Positions 9,958 to 18,018 of a DNA stretch of 64,000 bases are shown one piece after another. The notes under the pieces are model-generated. The model did not search any database. It saw only the letters and a list, made by a program, of their open reading frames with translations, and was not told the DNA's origin. How positions within the stretch are numbered: position 1 is the first letter of the stretch; each line of letters opens with the position of its first letter. Source of the DNA: Pseudomonadota bacterium (GTDB lineage Bacteria; Pseudomonadota; Gammaproteobacteria; Steroidobacterales; Steroidobacteraceae); assembly GCA_016704655.1 (NCBI GenBank), contig JADIZR010000016.1, forward strand, positions 27,856-91,855, in the 5' to 3' direction. The position numbers and the translations under genes were made by a program.

Positions 9958-11472
9958 ATGGATCGTCGCCGCTTCATCGTGCTCGGCACCGCCGGATCCG
10001 TCGCAGTGCTCACTGGCTGCGGCGGTGGGGGAGGCGAAGGGGCGTCGATGCCGGGGATGGGCAGTGCTCCTCCACCGGTGCCACCACCCACCACCACACC
10101 GGTCACTGGATTGACGAAGGGCCAGCCGCTCGCCGAGCTTCCGCGCCTCGGTAACGTCAGCGCAACCGCAGGCGCATTCAGAAGCGACGCTGATCGCCGA
10201 GCGCACCACCGTCGCGTTGCTGCCTGGCACGACCACCGAATTCTGGAGCTACAACAGGAAAGTGCCGGGGCCGCTGATCGACGTCTTCGAGGGCGACACG
10301 GTCCGCATTCGCCTGGACAACCGCCTGTCGCAGGAGACCACCGTGCACTGGCACGGTTTGCCGGTGCCGCCCGAACAGGACGGCAACCCGATGGACCCGG
10401 TCGCCCCGGGCGCGAGTCGCACCTACGAGTTCACGTTGCCCGTCGGCAGCGCCGGCACCTACTGGTACCACCCGCATCCGCACGAGATGACGGCCGAGCA
10501 GGTGTTCCGCGGCATGGCGGGCCTTCTCATCGTGCGTTCACGCACGGATCCCGTGCCCACTGCGATCGAGGAGAAGCTGCTCGTCATCTCCGACCTGCGT
10601 CTCGCCGCCGACGGAACCATCCGGCGAACACGCCGATGGACTGGCAGACCGGCCGCGAAGGCAACTACGTGCTCGTGAACGGCCAGCACCAGCCGGTGCT
10701 CACCATCAACCCGGGGCAAAGCCAGCGCTGGCGCGTGCTGAATGCGACGAATGCGCGGTATCTCCGCCTCGCGCTCACTGGGCACACCTTGACCCTGATT
10801 GGCACCGACGGTGGACTGCTGCGCGCACCGGTGCCAGGACTCGACGAGATTCTGCTCGCGCCCGCGGAGCGGGTGGAAGTCATCGTGACGGCCAGCCTCG
10901 CCGCCGGCTCAACCGCGGTGTTGCAAAGCCTGTCCTACGACCGCGGCGGCATGGGCATGATGGGAACGTCGTCAACGACGATTCCGCTGCTGACAGTCAA
11001 TTACACATCCGCGGCCACGGCTGCCGTCGCGCTGCCCGGTGCACTCAACTCCATTGCCGATCTCGGGGTAGCGACGACGAACAAACGACTGGTGTTCTCG
11101 TCCGGCATTGGGATGGGTGGCATGGGCGGCGGCATGATGAGCTTTCTGATTGATGGCAAGTCGTTCGATCTCTCACGCGTTGATCTTACGAGCGGCGTCA
11201 ATGAGATCGAACAATGGACCATCGAAAACCGCTCGAGCATGGATCACCCGTTCCACCTGCACGGCACGCAGTTTCAGGTCGTGAGTCGCACGCGCAGCGG
11301 CGTCGCGCTGGCAGAACCGTTTCTTGCCTGGCGCGACACCGTCAATGTGGCGGCATTCGAGACGGTCGTCTTCAAGGTGGTACAGCGTCAACTCGGCAGA
11401 CGCATGTACCACTGCCACATCCTCGAGCACGAGGACCAGGGCATGATGGGTGTGCTGGACGTCGTCGCTTGA
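9958..11472 (+). CDS. Periplasmic multicopper oxidase, Met-rich (two compensating frameshifts)
   Basis: About 504 residues. The N-terminus MDRRRFIVLGTAGSVAVLTG has a Tat-like or lipoprotein-type signal ending in GCGGGG. All four copper-ligand motifs are present: TVHWHG, YWYHPHPHE, HPFHLHG and MYHCHILEHEDQGMMG. The middle part, from about 10180 to 10620, reads in the neighbouring frame: an extra A near 10181 and a missing C near 10621 cancel each other, so one continuous but wrong open frame hides the first two copper motifs. Met-rich stretches (GGMGMMG, GMGGMGGGMM) recall CueO/CopA-type cuprous oxidases. Expected role: oxidising toxic Cu(I) to Cu(II) in the periplasm. Confidence 0.9.
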   Translation: MDRRRFIVLGTAGSVAVLTGCGGGGGEGASMPGMGSAPPPVPPPTTTPVTGLTKGQPLAELPRLGNVSATAGAFRSDADRRAHHRRVAAWHDHRILELQQESAGAADRRLRGRHGPHSPGQPPVAGDHRALARFAGAARTGRQPDGPGRPGRESHLRVHVARRQRRHLLVPPASARDDGRAGVPRHGGPSHRAFTHGSRAHCDRGEAARHLRPASRRRRNHPANTPMDWQTGREGNYVLVNGQHQPVLTINPGQSQRWRVLNATNARYLRLALTGHTLTLIGTDGGLLRAPVPGLDEILLAPAERVEVIVTASLAAGSTAVLQSLSYDRGGMGMMGTSSTTIPLLTVNYTSAATAAVALPGALNSIADLGVATTNKRLVFSSGIGMGGMGGGMMSFLIDGKSFDLSRVDLTSGVNEIEQWTIENRSSMDHPFHLHGTQFQVVSRTRSGVALAEPFLAWRDTVNVAAFETVVFKVVQRQLGRRMYHCHILEHEDQGMMGVLDVVA

Positions 11473-11619
11473 CGCGATGTCCCCGCATGTCGCGACTTAC
11501 CCGCCGCGAGCGGGCGGCGACGAAATGCGCTCGCAAAGCGCACGTGTGCTTACCGTCCCGACATGCGGGTCCAGAGAGCCGACTGCGGCGCCGCTCGACG
11601 AGACGCCTAAAGGACACTG

Positions 11620-11802
11620 TCCGACGATCCCACGCTGTCCTGTCCCGACGTGGACCAGTTAGCACGGCATCAAATTGAGGACGTCCAGCAGCGCCCGCGT
11701 GAGCTGCGGCGTATCGCGCGGGAGCTTGAGCAGACTGTCGCCAGCTGCGCAGGTGGCAAGCGTGGGCAATGCGTGATTCTCGGGGCGCTGAGTCGGCGAT
11801 CA
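11620..11802 (+). pseudogene. C-terminal remnant of a MerR-family (CueR/HmrR-like) metal regulator
   Basis: The frame around 11620-11800 translates to DDPTLSCPDVDQLARHQIED, then a long helix with RELRRIARELEQTVASCAGG and ending QCVILGALS. This matches the C-terminal dimerisation helix and the metal-binding Cys loop of CueR-like regulators. The N-terminal winged-helix DNA-binding part is not found upstream: 11473-11600 holds no related sequence. It is therefore a truncated gene, not a frameshift. Such regulators normally control copper pumps and oxidases like those to the left, so this island may have lost its original copper switch, or the remnant may mark a rearrangement at the island edge. 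Confidence 0.65.
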
Positions 11803-12040
11803 AAAGAGGACTGGCGCGTCTCGATTGTCTCCCGCCTTTCGGTCAATTCGCGATGTCCGCAAATGTCTGCTCATGCCGATTACGAAGGTCGCAACTGGGT
11901 CGACAGCAGACGTGAGGGGAGTACGGTAACGTAGGGTTGAATCGGCGCTCGGCGTGGTTTGGCGAGATTCGGCGGAACGTAGGGCGAGGGCGGGCCATCT
12001 AACTTGTTGATTTGAAACAGCCTGCAAAATTCAAGACGCC

Positions 12041-12085
12041 CTACGAACCAGAAGGTCGGGAGTTCGAATCTCTCCGGGCGCACCA
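12041..12085 (+). other. 3' fragment of tRNA-Arg(ACG): probable attachment site of the left-hand island
   Basis: The sequence starts exactly at an anticodon loop (CTACGAA, anticodon ACG) and continues with the 3' anticodon strand CCAGA, variable loop AGGTC, a T arm (GGGAG, TTCGAAT, CTCTC), acceptor strand CGGGCGC, A and CCA. The 5' half is missing: the bases before the loop (ACGCC) cannot pair with CCAGA and no D arm or GCGCCCG strand is found. A tRNA 3' half that begins at the anticodon loop is the typical displaced end left by a tyrosine integrase. The native terminator follows, so the inserted element lies to the left. Confidence 0.82.
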
Positions 12086-12133
12086 GTGAAATGGAAAAGG
12101 GTCACCTGCAAAGGTGGCCCTTTTTCATTTCAC
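12086..12133 (+). terminator. Rho-independent terminator of the original tRNA-Arg gene
   Basis: GGGTCACCT and AGGTGGCCC form a 9-pair stem (one G-T pair) closed by the tetraloop GCAA and followed by TTTTTC. Outer bases GTGAAATG and CATTTCAC extend the dyad. It begins directly after the CCA end of the tRNA fragment. Confidence 0.8.
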
Positions 12134-12364
12134 CCGGCAACACCGGGGAGACGCCAGGAACTCCCGGCGTCGTCGGGAGGTCGACAACCACGCGTTGCGT
12201 GGTTGGACGTTGGCGATTCGCGTCAGCGCATCGGCAACGGTCCCAACGGGACGGCCAGCAGCGGAGCGGGGCCGCCATCTCTCCGGGCACGGCACGGAAG
12301 ACAGCGGCAAGAGCCGCCATCGAATGTCGCTTGTAAAGCGTCGCTTGTCGCATTACAGTAGTGC
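12134..12364. other. Gene-free stretch between the attachment site and higB
   Basis: No open frame here has plausible protein content and I see no structured RNA or clear repeat. A CATTACAG and a GCATGATCG lie just before the HigB start and could be part of its promoter region. Confidence 0.5.
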
Positions 12365-12642
12365 ATGATCGGAAGCTTCCGGCACAAAGGCCTCGAGGCG
12401 TTCTTCAGGCGGGGTACGAAGGCCGGAATCCAGCCACAGCACTCGAGCAAGCTGAGGCTGCAGCTTACCGCGTTGAATGCTGCCGCAAAGCCAGATGATC
12501 TCGCGGCACCCGGCTGGCGACTTCACCCGCTGACGGGTGACCGCAAGGGCTTTACTCGATCACCGTAAATGGCAATTGGCGGGTCATATTCAGGTTCGTC
12601 GAACCTGACGTGGAACTCGTCGACTATCTCGACTGCCACTAG
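12365..12642 (+). CDS. higB: HigB-type mRNA interferase toxin (frameshifted)
   Basis: RelE/HigB-fold toxin of about 92 residues. It starts MIGSFRHKGLEAFFRRGTKA and reaches GWRLHPLTGDRKG. Near 12553 one base appears to be missing, after which the next frame continues with SITVNGNWRVIFRF and VELVDYLDCH, the conserved C-terminus of HigB, ending with TAG at 12642. HigB cuts translated mRNA at the ribosome and is neutralised by HigA. The antitoxin gene follows 12 bases later, the normal toxin-first order of this family. If the indel is real the toxin would be inactive. Confidence 0.85.
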
Positions 12643-12654
12643 GATCAGGAACGT

Positions 12655-12945
12655 ATGAGCACGATGCACAATCCGGCACACCCCGGCGAGGTTCTCAGGG
12701 AGTATCTGCCGGAGGACTTGTCCATCGGTGAGGTCGCGAAGCGCCTGGGCATTACGCGTCAGGCCCTCTCCGCAGTCCTGAACGGTCGGGCCGGCGTCAG
12801 TGCGGCGATGGCTCTGCGCCTCGAGGGGGCGCTTGGGACCAGTGCCGAGATGTGGCTCGGCATGCAGGCGAATCACGATCTCTGGGTGGCCCGCAAGCGC
12901 CCCCCGAAGGTTCGGCGGCTGCCGGTGACGAAACTCGCTGCCTGA
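12655..12945 (+). CDS. higA: HigA-type antitoxin, XRE-family DNA-binding protein
   Basis: 96 residues. MHNPAHPGEVLREYLPE is the standard HigA opening and is followed by a helix-turn-helix (SIGEVAKRLGITRQALSAVL) and the family segment GVSAAMALRLEGALGTSAEM. It binds HigB and represses the operon by binding its promoter. It is intact and directly downstream of higB. Confidence 0.92.
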   Translation: MSTMHNPAHPGEVLREYLPEDLSIGEVAKRLGITRQALSAVLNGRAGVSAAMALRLEGALGTSAEMWLGMQANHDLWVARKRPPKVRRLPVTKLAA

Positions 12946-13065
12946 GTTGAAGCTGCGCCGCAGGGCCACGAATTCCAATCCATGTACGCACCTTCCGATA
13001 CCGCACCCTGATGCATGCCTGCTAACGTCGGCATGTAAGGAGGCTGTGCGGACAGTCAGGAATCG

Positions 13066-13761
13066 ATGGTCGAACCGCCGAATGTCACCGCTCGCCCAGA
13101 GCTACTTGTTCGCAGCTGGGGTCGTGCCGTTGCCGTCGTTCTCGTCTGCGCCTCCGTCGCGCTCCTGTTGTCCTTCGATGCGGTGTACGAAAACCTGCAG
13201 CGGGCGCTAACCGCCGCTGAACCGGGCATTGCCGCGCATCCTCGCCTTGGCGCCGTCGCGTTCGTCGTGTTCGCCGCCTTGTCCGCCATCCTCGCCTTCT
13301 TTTCCAGCGCGTTGCTGCTGCCGGCGGCCGTGTACACCTGGGGCACGACGGTCACCTTGGTATTGCTGTGGCTGGGCTGGTTGCTGGGTGGGATCTGTAC
13401 CTATGCGCTCGGCCGCGGGTTGCGCAGACCGCGGGGGGAGGTCTCCAGGACTTCCAACAAGATCGATTTCTATCTGCAAAGGGCTCCGGGTGAAGTCACG
13501 TTCGCGCTGGTCCTGCTGCTGTGCCTCGCATTGCCTTCGGAGGTTCCTGGCTACCTTTGCGGCTATCTCGGCGTGCGCCTCCGCATGTATCTCCCGGCGC
13601 TGGCCATGGCAGAACTGCCCTACGCGATTGGCGCCGTCGTGCTCGGCGATGGCGTGGCCCATCGCCACATCGGGTGGCTGGTGGCGGTTGGCTTCATCGG
13701 CGCTGCGCTGAGCTTGCTTGCCTTGCGGGCGTTGCACAAACGGCTCGAGCCGCCGTCATGA
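13066..13761 (+). CDS. VTT-domain (TVP38/TMEM64, DedA-like) membrane protein
   Basis: 231 residues with about five to six hydrophobic segments. The order fits VTT-domain proteins: a first membrane helix (VAVVLVCASVALLLSF), an amphipathic stretch, FVVFAALSAILAFFSSALLLP containing the re-entrant loop, a Gly-rich GWLLGGICTYALGRGLRR, and later LALPSEVPGYLCGYLGVRLR. Bacterial VTT proteins are linked to lipid scrambling or ion-coupled transport, but the substrate here cannot be read. It starts ATG at 13066 with only a weak ribosome site. The gene to its right runs toward it and ends one base away. Confidence 0.8.
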   Translation: MVEPPNVTARPELLVRSWGRAVAVVLVCASVALLLSFDAVYENLQRALTAAEPGIAAHPRLGAVAFVVFAALSAILAFFSSALLLPAAVYTWGTTVTLVLLWLGWLLGGICTYALGRGLRRPRGEVSRTSNKIDFYLQRAPGEVTFALVLLLCLALPSEVPGYLCGYLGVRLRMYLPALAMAELPYAIGAVVLGDGVAHRHIGWLVAVGFIGAALSLLALRALHKRLEPPS

Positions 13762-13762
13762 C

Positions 13763-14056
13763 CTAAGTGCTGGTGCGTAGCAGTGCCGAGGCGCGTTGCA
13801 CGGCCACGGCGGCCGACAGTCCCAGGGTGAGTCCCTGCAACAGCCGGCGTGGCCGGATAACGACCACGACGGCGGCAACCGCGCCAGCGAGCAGCAGCGG
13901 ATGCGTCGCAGCCCGTCGCGCGACACTGACGGCCGCATCGACCTTGCGCAGCGAATAGGAGACTTCGCCGGCGCTGCTCGCGAGAGCCCGCCGTTGCAGC
14001 TCGCTGCGTGCCACGAGCATGGCTCGTTTCGCCGCAAGTTCCTGTCTCCGGCTCAT
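13763..14056 (-). CDS. YqjK-like small membrane protein
   Basis: 97 residues. The basic N-terminal half (MSRRQELAAKRAMLVARSEL) is followed by a region with one membrane helix (HPLLLAGAVAAVVVVIRP) and the LLQGLTLGLSAAVAVQRA tail seen in YqjK-family proteins. Its start overlaps the stop of the YqjE-like gene by 4 bases. The three genes DUF883, YqjE and YqjK form an operon, as in enterobacteria. Function is unknown; the E. coli set is linked to stationary phase and stress. Confidence 0.75.
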   Translation of the reverse strand: MSRRQELAAKRAMLVARSELQRRALASSAGEVSYSLRKVDAAVSVARRAATHPLLLAGAVAAVVVVIRPRRLLQGLTLGLSAAVAVQRASALLRTST

Positions 14057-14457
14057 CGTGAAACCTGCTTGTCCAGCAGCGCCAGGTCACGCTCGAGTTC
14101 GTCGAGGGTCGACGCCAGCAGGCGGGACCGCCGCCGCGTCTGCGCGCGTACGACAAGATACGCCGCAGCGGTGAAAACGACGAAGCCAAGGGCCACGCCC
14201 GCCGTGGCTGCCATGCGGTGCGTCTCCCAGTAAGCCGCAATCACCACGAGGCCACTGAACAGCAGTGCCAGGCTCGCGAGCGTGAGCACGGCCAAGCCGC
14301 CCAGCAGGAGTACAACGACTCGGCGTATTTCTTCCTCGATCTCGGTGCCGAACAGCTCGACCCGCGTGTGCGCCATCGCTACGAGCGTCGCAAGCAACGC
14401 GCGCAGGGAATCGAACAGGCCGCCGGCTGATCTCCCGGATGTGTCGGAATCGTCCAT
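14053..14457 (-). CDS. YqjE / holin-X family membrane protein
   Basis: 134 residues with two closely spaced membrane helices (VVVLLLGGLAVLTLASLALL and MAATAGVALGFVVFTAAAYL) between charged ends. The N-terminal part, LFDSLRALLATLVAMAHTRV followed by ELFGTEIEEE, is characteristic of the YqjE/holin-X family. The name holin refers to membership only; there are no phage genes nearby. It is the middle gene of the DUF883-YqjE-YqjK operon. Confidence 0.8.
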   Translation of the reverse strand: MDDSDTSGRSAGGLFDSLRALLATLVAMAHTRVELFGTEIEEEIRRVVVLLLGGLAVLTLASLALLFSGLVVIAAYWETHRMAATAGVALGFVVFTAAAYLVVRAQTRRRSRLLASTLDELERDLALLDKQVSR

Positions 14458-14485
14458 CGCCGTGCTCGCTGGCAGCCGAACGCGT

Positions 14486-14791
14486 TCAGCGCCGGCCGAT
14501 CAGCAGTCCGACCAGGAGTCCGACACCCGCCGCCACCCCGATCGACGGCCATGGGTTGTCGTGGACATAGGCGTTTGTCTTCTGCGCGGCTTCCCGCGTA
14601 CGGGCAGCGAGATCGTGCTCCAGTTCGCTCATGCGGGCCCGAGCCTTGTGCAGGGACTCTTCGGCGTGCGCACGTGCCTTGGCGGCCCGCTCGCTGGCGT
14701 CGCCAGCCGTGGCCTTCAGCAGATTCTCGGTGTCGCGTACGACAGCCTGTAAATCAGCCATGAGTCTTTCAGTACTGGTGTTGGTATCCAT
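14486..14791 (-). CDS. DUF883 / ElaB-YqjD family membrane-anchored protein
   Basis: 101 residues. A long charged helix rich in Ala, Glu, Lys and Arg (repeated AAKARAHAEESLHKARARM) ends in the C-terminal glycine-rich membrane anchor PWPSIGVAAGVGLLVGLLIG that defines the family. ElaB and YqjD of E. coli bind ribosomes and inner membrane in stationary phase. The start at 14791 is chosen because AGGAGG lies 8 bases upstream; an upstream in-frame start at 14818 lacks this. Confidence 0.85.
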   Translation of the reverse strand: MDTNTSTERLMADLQAVVRDTENLLKATAGDASERAAKARAHAEESLHKARARMSELEHDLAARTREAAQKTNAYVHDNPWPSIGVAAGVGLLVGLLIGRR

Positions 14792-14971
14792 GAGTCCTAC
14801 CTCCTGAAATTGACTCACACGCGCGGTTTGCGTCGCGCCTCAGTGACAATGTACTCCCATGGCCGGGACTTAAAAATCCGTACAACGTGAAGCGGGTTCC
14901 CGGGCGCCCACGCCTGCCCGTCGGCCGTCGCTGCACTTTCAAATCCGATCGCCCGTGAGCACAATCGGCGC

Positions 14972-15347
14972 ATGACGACCCGCAAGCGCGTGACTCCCGA
15001 CCTCGGCCGGCTCGACCGAGTCGTCGCCGACGCGCGCCGTGCCCGCGACCAGCGCGAGCAGGGGTACCGCGCCCAGGCCTTGAAACTTTCCCGTGGATCT
15101 GCGGGCGCTGCGCCCGCGAGTTCCCGCGCGCCAACCTGCGCGAGCTCACCGTCCATCACAAAACCACGACCACGAGCACAACCCGCCCGACGGCAGCAAC
15201 TGGGAACTGCTCTGTCTCTATTGCCACGACAACGAGCACCAGCGCTACGTCGACCAGGGGGGTACCGCGTTGCGTGAGGCTGACCGCGCGCCGGGCGTGA
15301 CCCAGTCACCGTTTGCGGACCTGGCGTCCCTGCTGAAAAAGTCCTAG
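14972..15347 (+). CDS. yajD: YajD-like HNH nuclease family protein (two frameshifts)
   Basis: Re-joined over three frames the product is about 125 residues and follows YajD of E. coli closely. The first part ends GYRAQALKL; one missing base near 15093 leads to WICGRCAREFPRANLRELTV ending in HHK; a missing A in the AAAA run near 15166 leads to NHDHEHNPPDGSNWELLCLY, CHDNEHQRYVDQGG and FADLASLLKKS. Cysteine pairs CGRC and CLYC and the His-rich HHK-NHDHEH segment form the HNH metal site. The TAG stop is shared in the palindrome CTAG with the stop of the convergent iorB gene. Confidence 0.82.
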
Positions 15348-17474
15348 ATCGGCAACGTCCTGACGCGCTTGCCGGTCGCCGCGAACATCGCGTTGACCAC
15401 GGCAGGCGTTGCAGGCGGCAGGCCAGGTTCACCGATGCCTCCCGGGGCCTCCGTGCTCGGCACGATGTGCACTTCGACCCTGGGCATGTCTTCCATGCGC
15501 AGCATCGGGTAGTCGTTGAAGTTCGACTGCTCGACGCGCCCGTTCTTGAACGTGATCTTTCCGTGCAAAGCGGCGCTGAGGCCGTAGACAATCGCACCTT
15601 CGACCTGCCGATGAATTACGTCCGGATTCACCGTGCGACCGCAATCCACGGCCGCGACGATCCTGTGCACTCGCGGCTTGCCGCTCGCATCCATCGAGAC
15701 CTCGGCCACCTGCGCGACGAAGCTGCCGAAGCAATTCGTGATCGCTACGCCGCGATGGACACCTTGCGGCAACGGCGAACCCCAGCCGGCTCGTTGCGCG
15801 GCCAGGTCCAGCACGCCACGCAGGCGCGGCTGTTTGGTCAGCAACGAACGGCGGAATTCGACGGGGTCCTTGCCGGCCGCAGCTGCAATCTCGTCGATGA
15901 AAGCTTCGATGAAGTACACGTTCTGCGAATGACCGACCGAGCGCCAGAACCAGAACGGGACGCCGGGTTCCGCCTGGGCATATTCCACGCGCAGGTTCGG
16001 GAAACCATAAGCATGTCGGCGATGCCTTCAATCGCGGCTTCGTCGATGCCTTTGGCAGCTCCTTGCCGAAGCCGGCAGCAATGGACAGAGCCGGCGACGC
16101 GACACGTGCGGTGAGTGAGACCGGATTGCCGGCCGCATCAAGACTGGCCGTGAACCGCGCGACCGATGCGGGGCGGTAGAACCACGCGCGCATGTCATCC
16201 TCGCGCGTGTAGACGAGCTTCACCGGTACGCCGGCCGCTTTCGAGATCAACGTCGAGGCGATGATGAAGTCCTGCGCGTAGCGACGGCCGAAGCCACCAC
16301 CGAGGTACGTCGTGTGCACCTGCACCTTCTCAGGCGGCAGTCCTGTCAGCTGCGCAACGATCCCCTGATTCGGGCCCGGCGCCTGTGTCGGTGCCCAGAC
16401 TTCGGCTTCCTGCGCGCACCCAGGCCGTGCAGTTCATTGGCTCCAGGCAGGCGTGCGCGAGGTAGGAGCCTCGTAGACGGCCTCGACCGTCGTCGTGACG
16501 GCGACGCTGACGTCGCCTTCGTTGCGCGCGACGGCGCCTGGTTTCTTCGTCGCCTCGGTCAGGAGTTTCGAAATGCCTTCAGACGACAACGAACCGAGCG
16601 CGCCTTCGTCCCATTTCACGACCAGCGCGTCGCGGCCTTTCAAGGCGGGCCAGTAGCCATCGGCCAGCACCGCGACGCCCTGCGGAATCCGCACGACCTG
16701 TTTCACGCCCGGGATCGCCCTGGCCGCCGCGTCGTCGACCGCAATGACCTTCGCGCCGGGTACCGGTGCGTGCACCATCACGGCGGTCAGCAGTCCCGGC
16801 AGCTTGACGTCGATGCCGAAGCCCGCGCTGCCGTTGACCTTGGCTGGCGTGTCGATGCGGGTCAGTCCCTTGCCGAGGATGCGGAAATCCTTCGGGTCCT
16901 TGAGGCTCGGATGCTGCGGCACCGGCAGTTTCGAGGCGGCCGCAACGAGTTCGCCATAACCGGCCGACTTGCCGTCCGGACCCATGACGCGACCATCCTG
17001 TGTGCGGCACGAAGCGACGTCGACGCCCCATTGTCCGGCGGCCGCGGTGACCAGCATTTCCCGTGCTGCCGCGCCTGCCAGGCGCATCGGTTCGTAATGA
17101 CCGCGGATCGCGGTCGAGCCGCCCGTGGCCTGCATGCCGAACAACGGATTGTTGTACGCCTTGTCCACCGGCGCTTGCTCGAGTTTGACGCTCTTCCAGT
17201 CGGCGTCGAGTTCCTCGGCGACCAGCGAGGCGATGCCCATGTGCACGCCCTGGCCCATCTCGGACAGGCCGCAGATGACCGTGACCTGCCCATCCGCGGC
17301 GATGCGCAGGAATGCGTTCGGTGCAAAGCCGGTGGCCTGGCCCGGCATTGCAGCCGCCGCCGCCTGGGCGAATCTGGACGACACGGGCAGCGTGAACCCG
17401 ATGACGAGCGAGCCGGTGGCGGCCGCGGAGCCCTTGAGGAAGTCGCGGCGCGTGGTGAATGCATTGGTGCTCAT
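15344..17474 (-). CDS. iorB: Molybdenum hydroxylase large subunit, IorB type (several frameshifts)
   Basis: Large subunit of an isoquinoline 1-oxidoreductase-like aldehyde/heterocycle hydroxylase carrying the molybdopterin cytosine dinucleotide cofactor. A twin-arginine signal (TTRRDFLKGSAAATGS) sends the folded enzyme to the periplasm. Typical segments are GLSEMGQGVHMGIASLVAEE, LACLEPMN-type YLAHACLEPMNCTAW, TYLGGGFGRRYAQDF and GGIGEPGLPPATPAVVNA, where the Glu of GEPG is the catalytic base. At least four single-base deletions (near 16440, 16405, 16075 and 16010) move the frame; each is bridged by conserved sequence. Re-joined length is about 710-715, normal for IorB. The small subunit lies 15 bases upstream in the same operon. 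Confidence 0.87.
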
Positions 17475-17489
17475 GGCTGTCTCCGTGCC

Positions 17490-17951
17490 TCAGGCGCCGA
17501 GCGTCGCGGCCGCATCCTTGATGGCCGCGCGGATCTGATTGTAGGTGCCGCAACGGCACAGGTTTCGACGCATGGCTTCGTCGATGTCGGTGTCGTTGGG
17601 CTTGGGATTCTGTGCCAGCAAGGCGGCCGCGCTCATGATCTGTCCACTCTGGCAGTAGCCGCATTGCGGTACGTCGTTGCGGATCCACGCGGCCTGCAGG
17701 GCCTGGCCGATGCGGTTCGAGTCCATCGCCTCGATCGTGGTCACCTGCCTGCCGGCCACCGCCTCGATCGTGGTCACGCAGGCGCGTATCGGCTTGCCGT
17801 CGACGTGCACCGTGCAGGCGCCGCAGATGGAGATGCCGCAGCCGAACTTGGTGCCCATGTAGCCTAGTTCGTCGCGCAGGGCCCACAACAACGGTGTGTC
17901 GGGCGTAGCGGACAACTGCACGGTTTTGCCGTTGAGCGAGAGTGAAATCAT
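17490..17951 (-). CDS. iorA: [2Fe-2S] small subunit of the molybdenum hydroxylase, IorA type
   Basis: 153 residues, intact. The plant-type ferredoxin domain has the ligands C-GISIC-GAC (FGCGISICGACTVHVDG) and a fourth cysteine in RACVT; the helical domain has CGYC (DVPQCGYCQSGQIM) and CRC (RRNLCRCGTYNQI) for the second cluster. The first cysteine segment reads GTKFGCGISI as in the family. It passes electrons from the molybdenum site in IorB to an external acceptor. It has no signal peptide of its own and would be exported with IorB. Confidence 0.93.
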   Translation of the reverse strand: MISLSLNGKTVQLSATPDTPLLWALRDELGYMGTKFGCGISICGACTVHVDGKPIRACVTTIEAVAGRQVTTIEAMDSNRIGQALQAAWIRNDVPQCGYCQSGQIMSAAALLAQNPKPNDTDIDEAMRRNLCRCGTYNQIRAAIKDAAATLGA

Positions 17952-18018
17952 GACGTTTCCTCAGCGCAGGAACAGGTGCCGGTGGGCCGGCCAGTGGAAT
18001 TTAGTATAAAGCGGTCCT

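Noticed and set aside
8836..10236. 466-codon open frame on the minus strand across the lipoprotein and oxidase genes
   Set aside because: Covers two good plus-strand genes and has no recognisable domain.
11880..12083. Minus-strand open frame beginning MRPERFELPTFWFVGRLE
   Set aside because: This is the well-known false protein produced by reading a tRNA 3' half on the opposite strand. It supports the tRNA fragment and is not a gene.
14053..14457. Prophage remnant because of a holin-family name
   Set aside because: The gene belongs to the chromosomal DUF883-YqjE-YqjK operon and no phage genes are near.
16579..17886. 435-codon minus-strand frame and a long plus-strand frame over iorAB
   Set aside because: Alternative-frame shadows of iorA and iorB.
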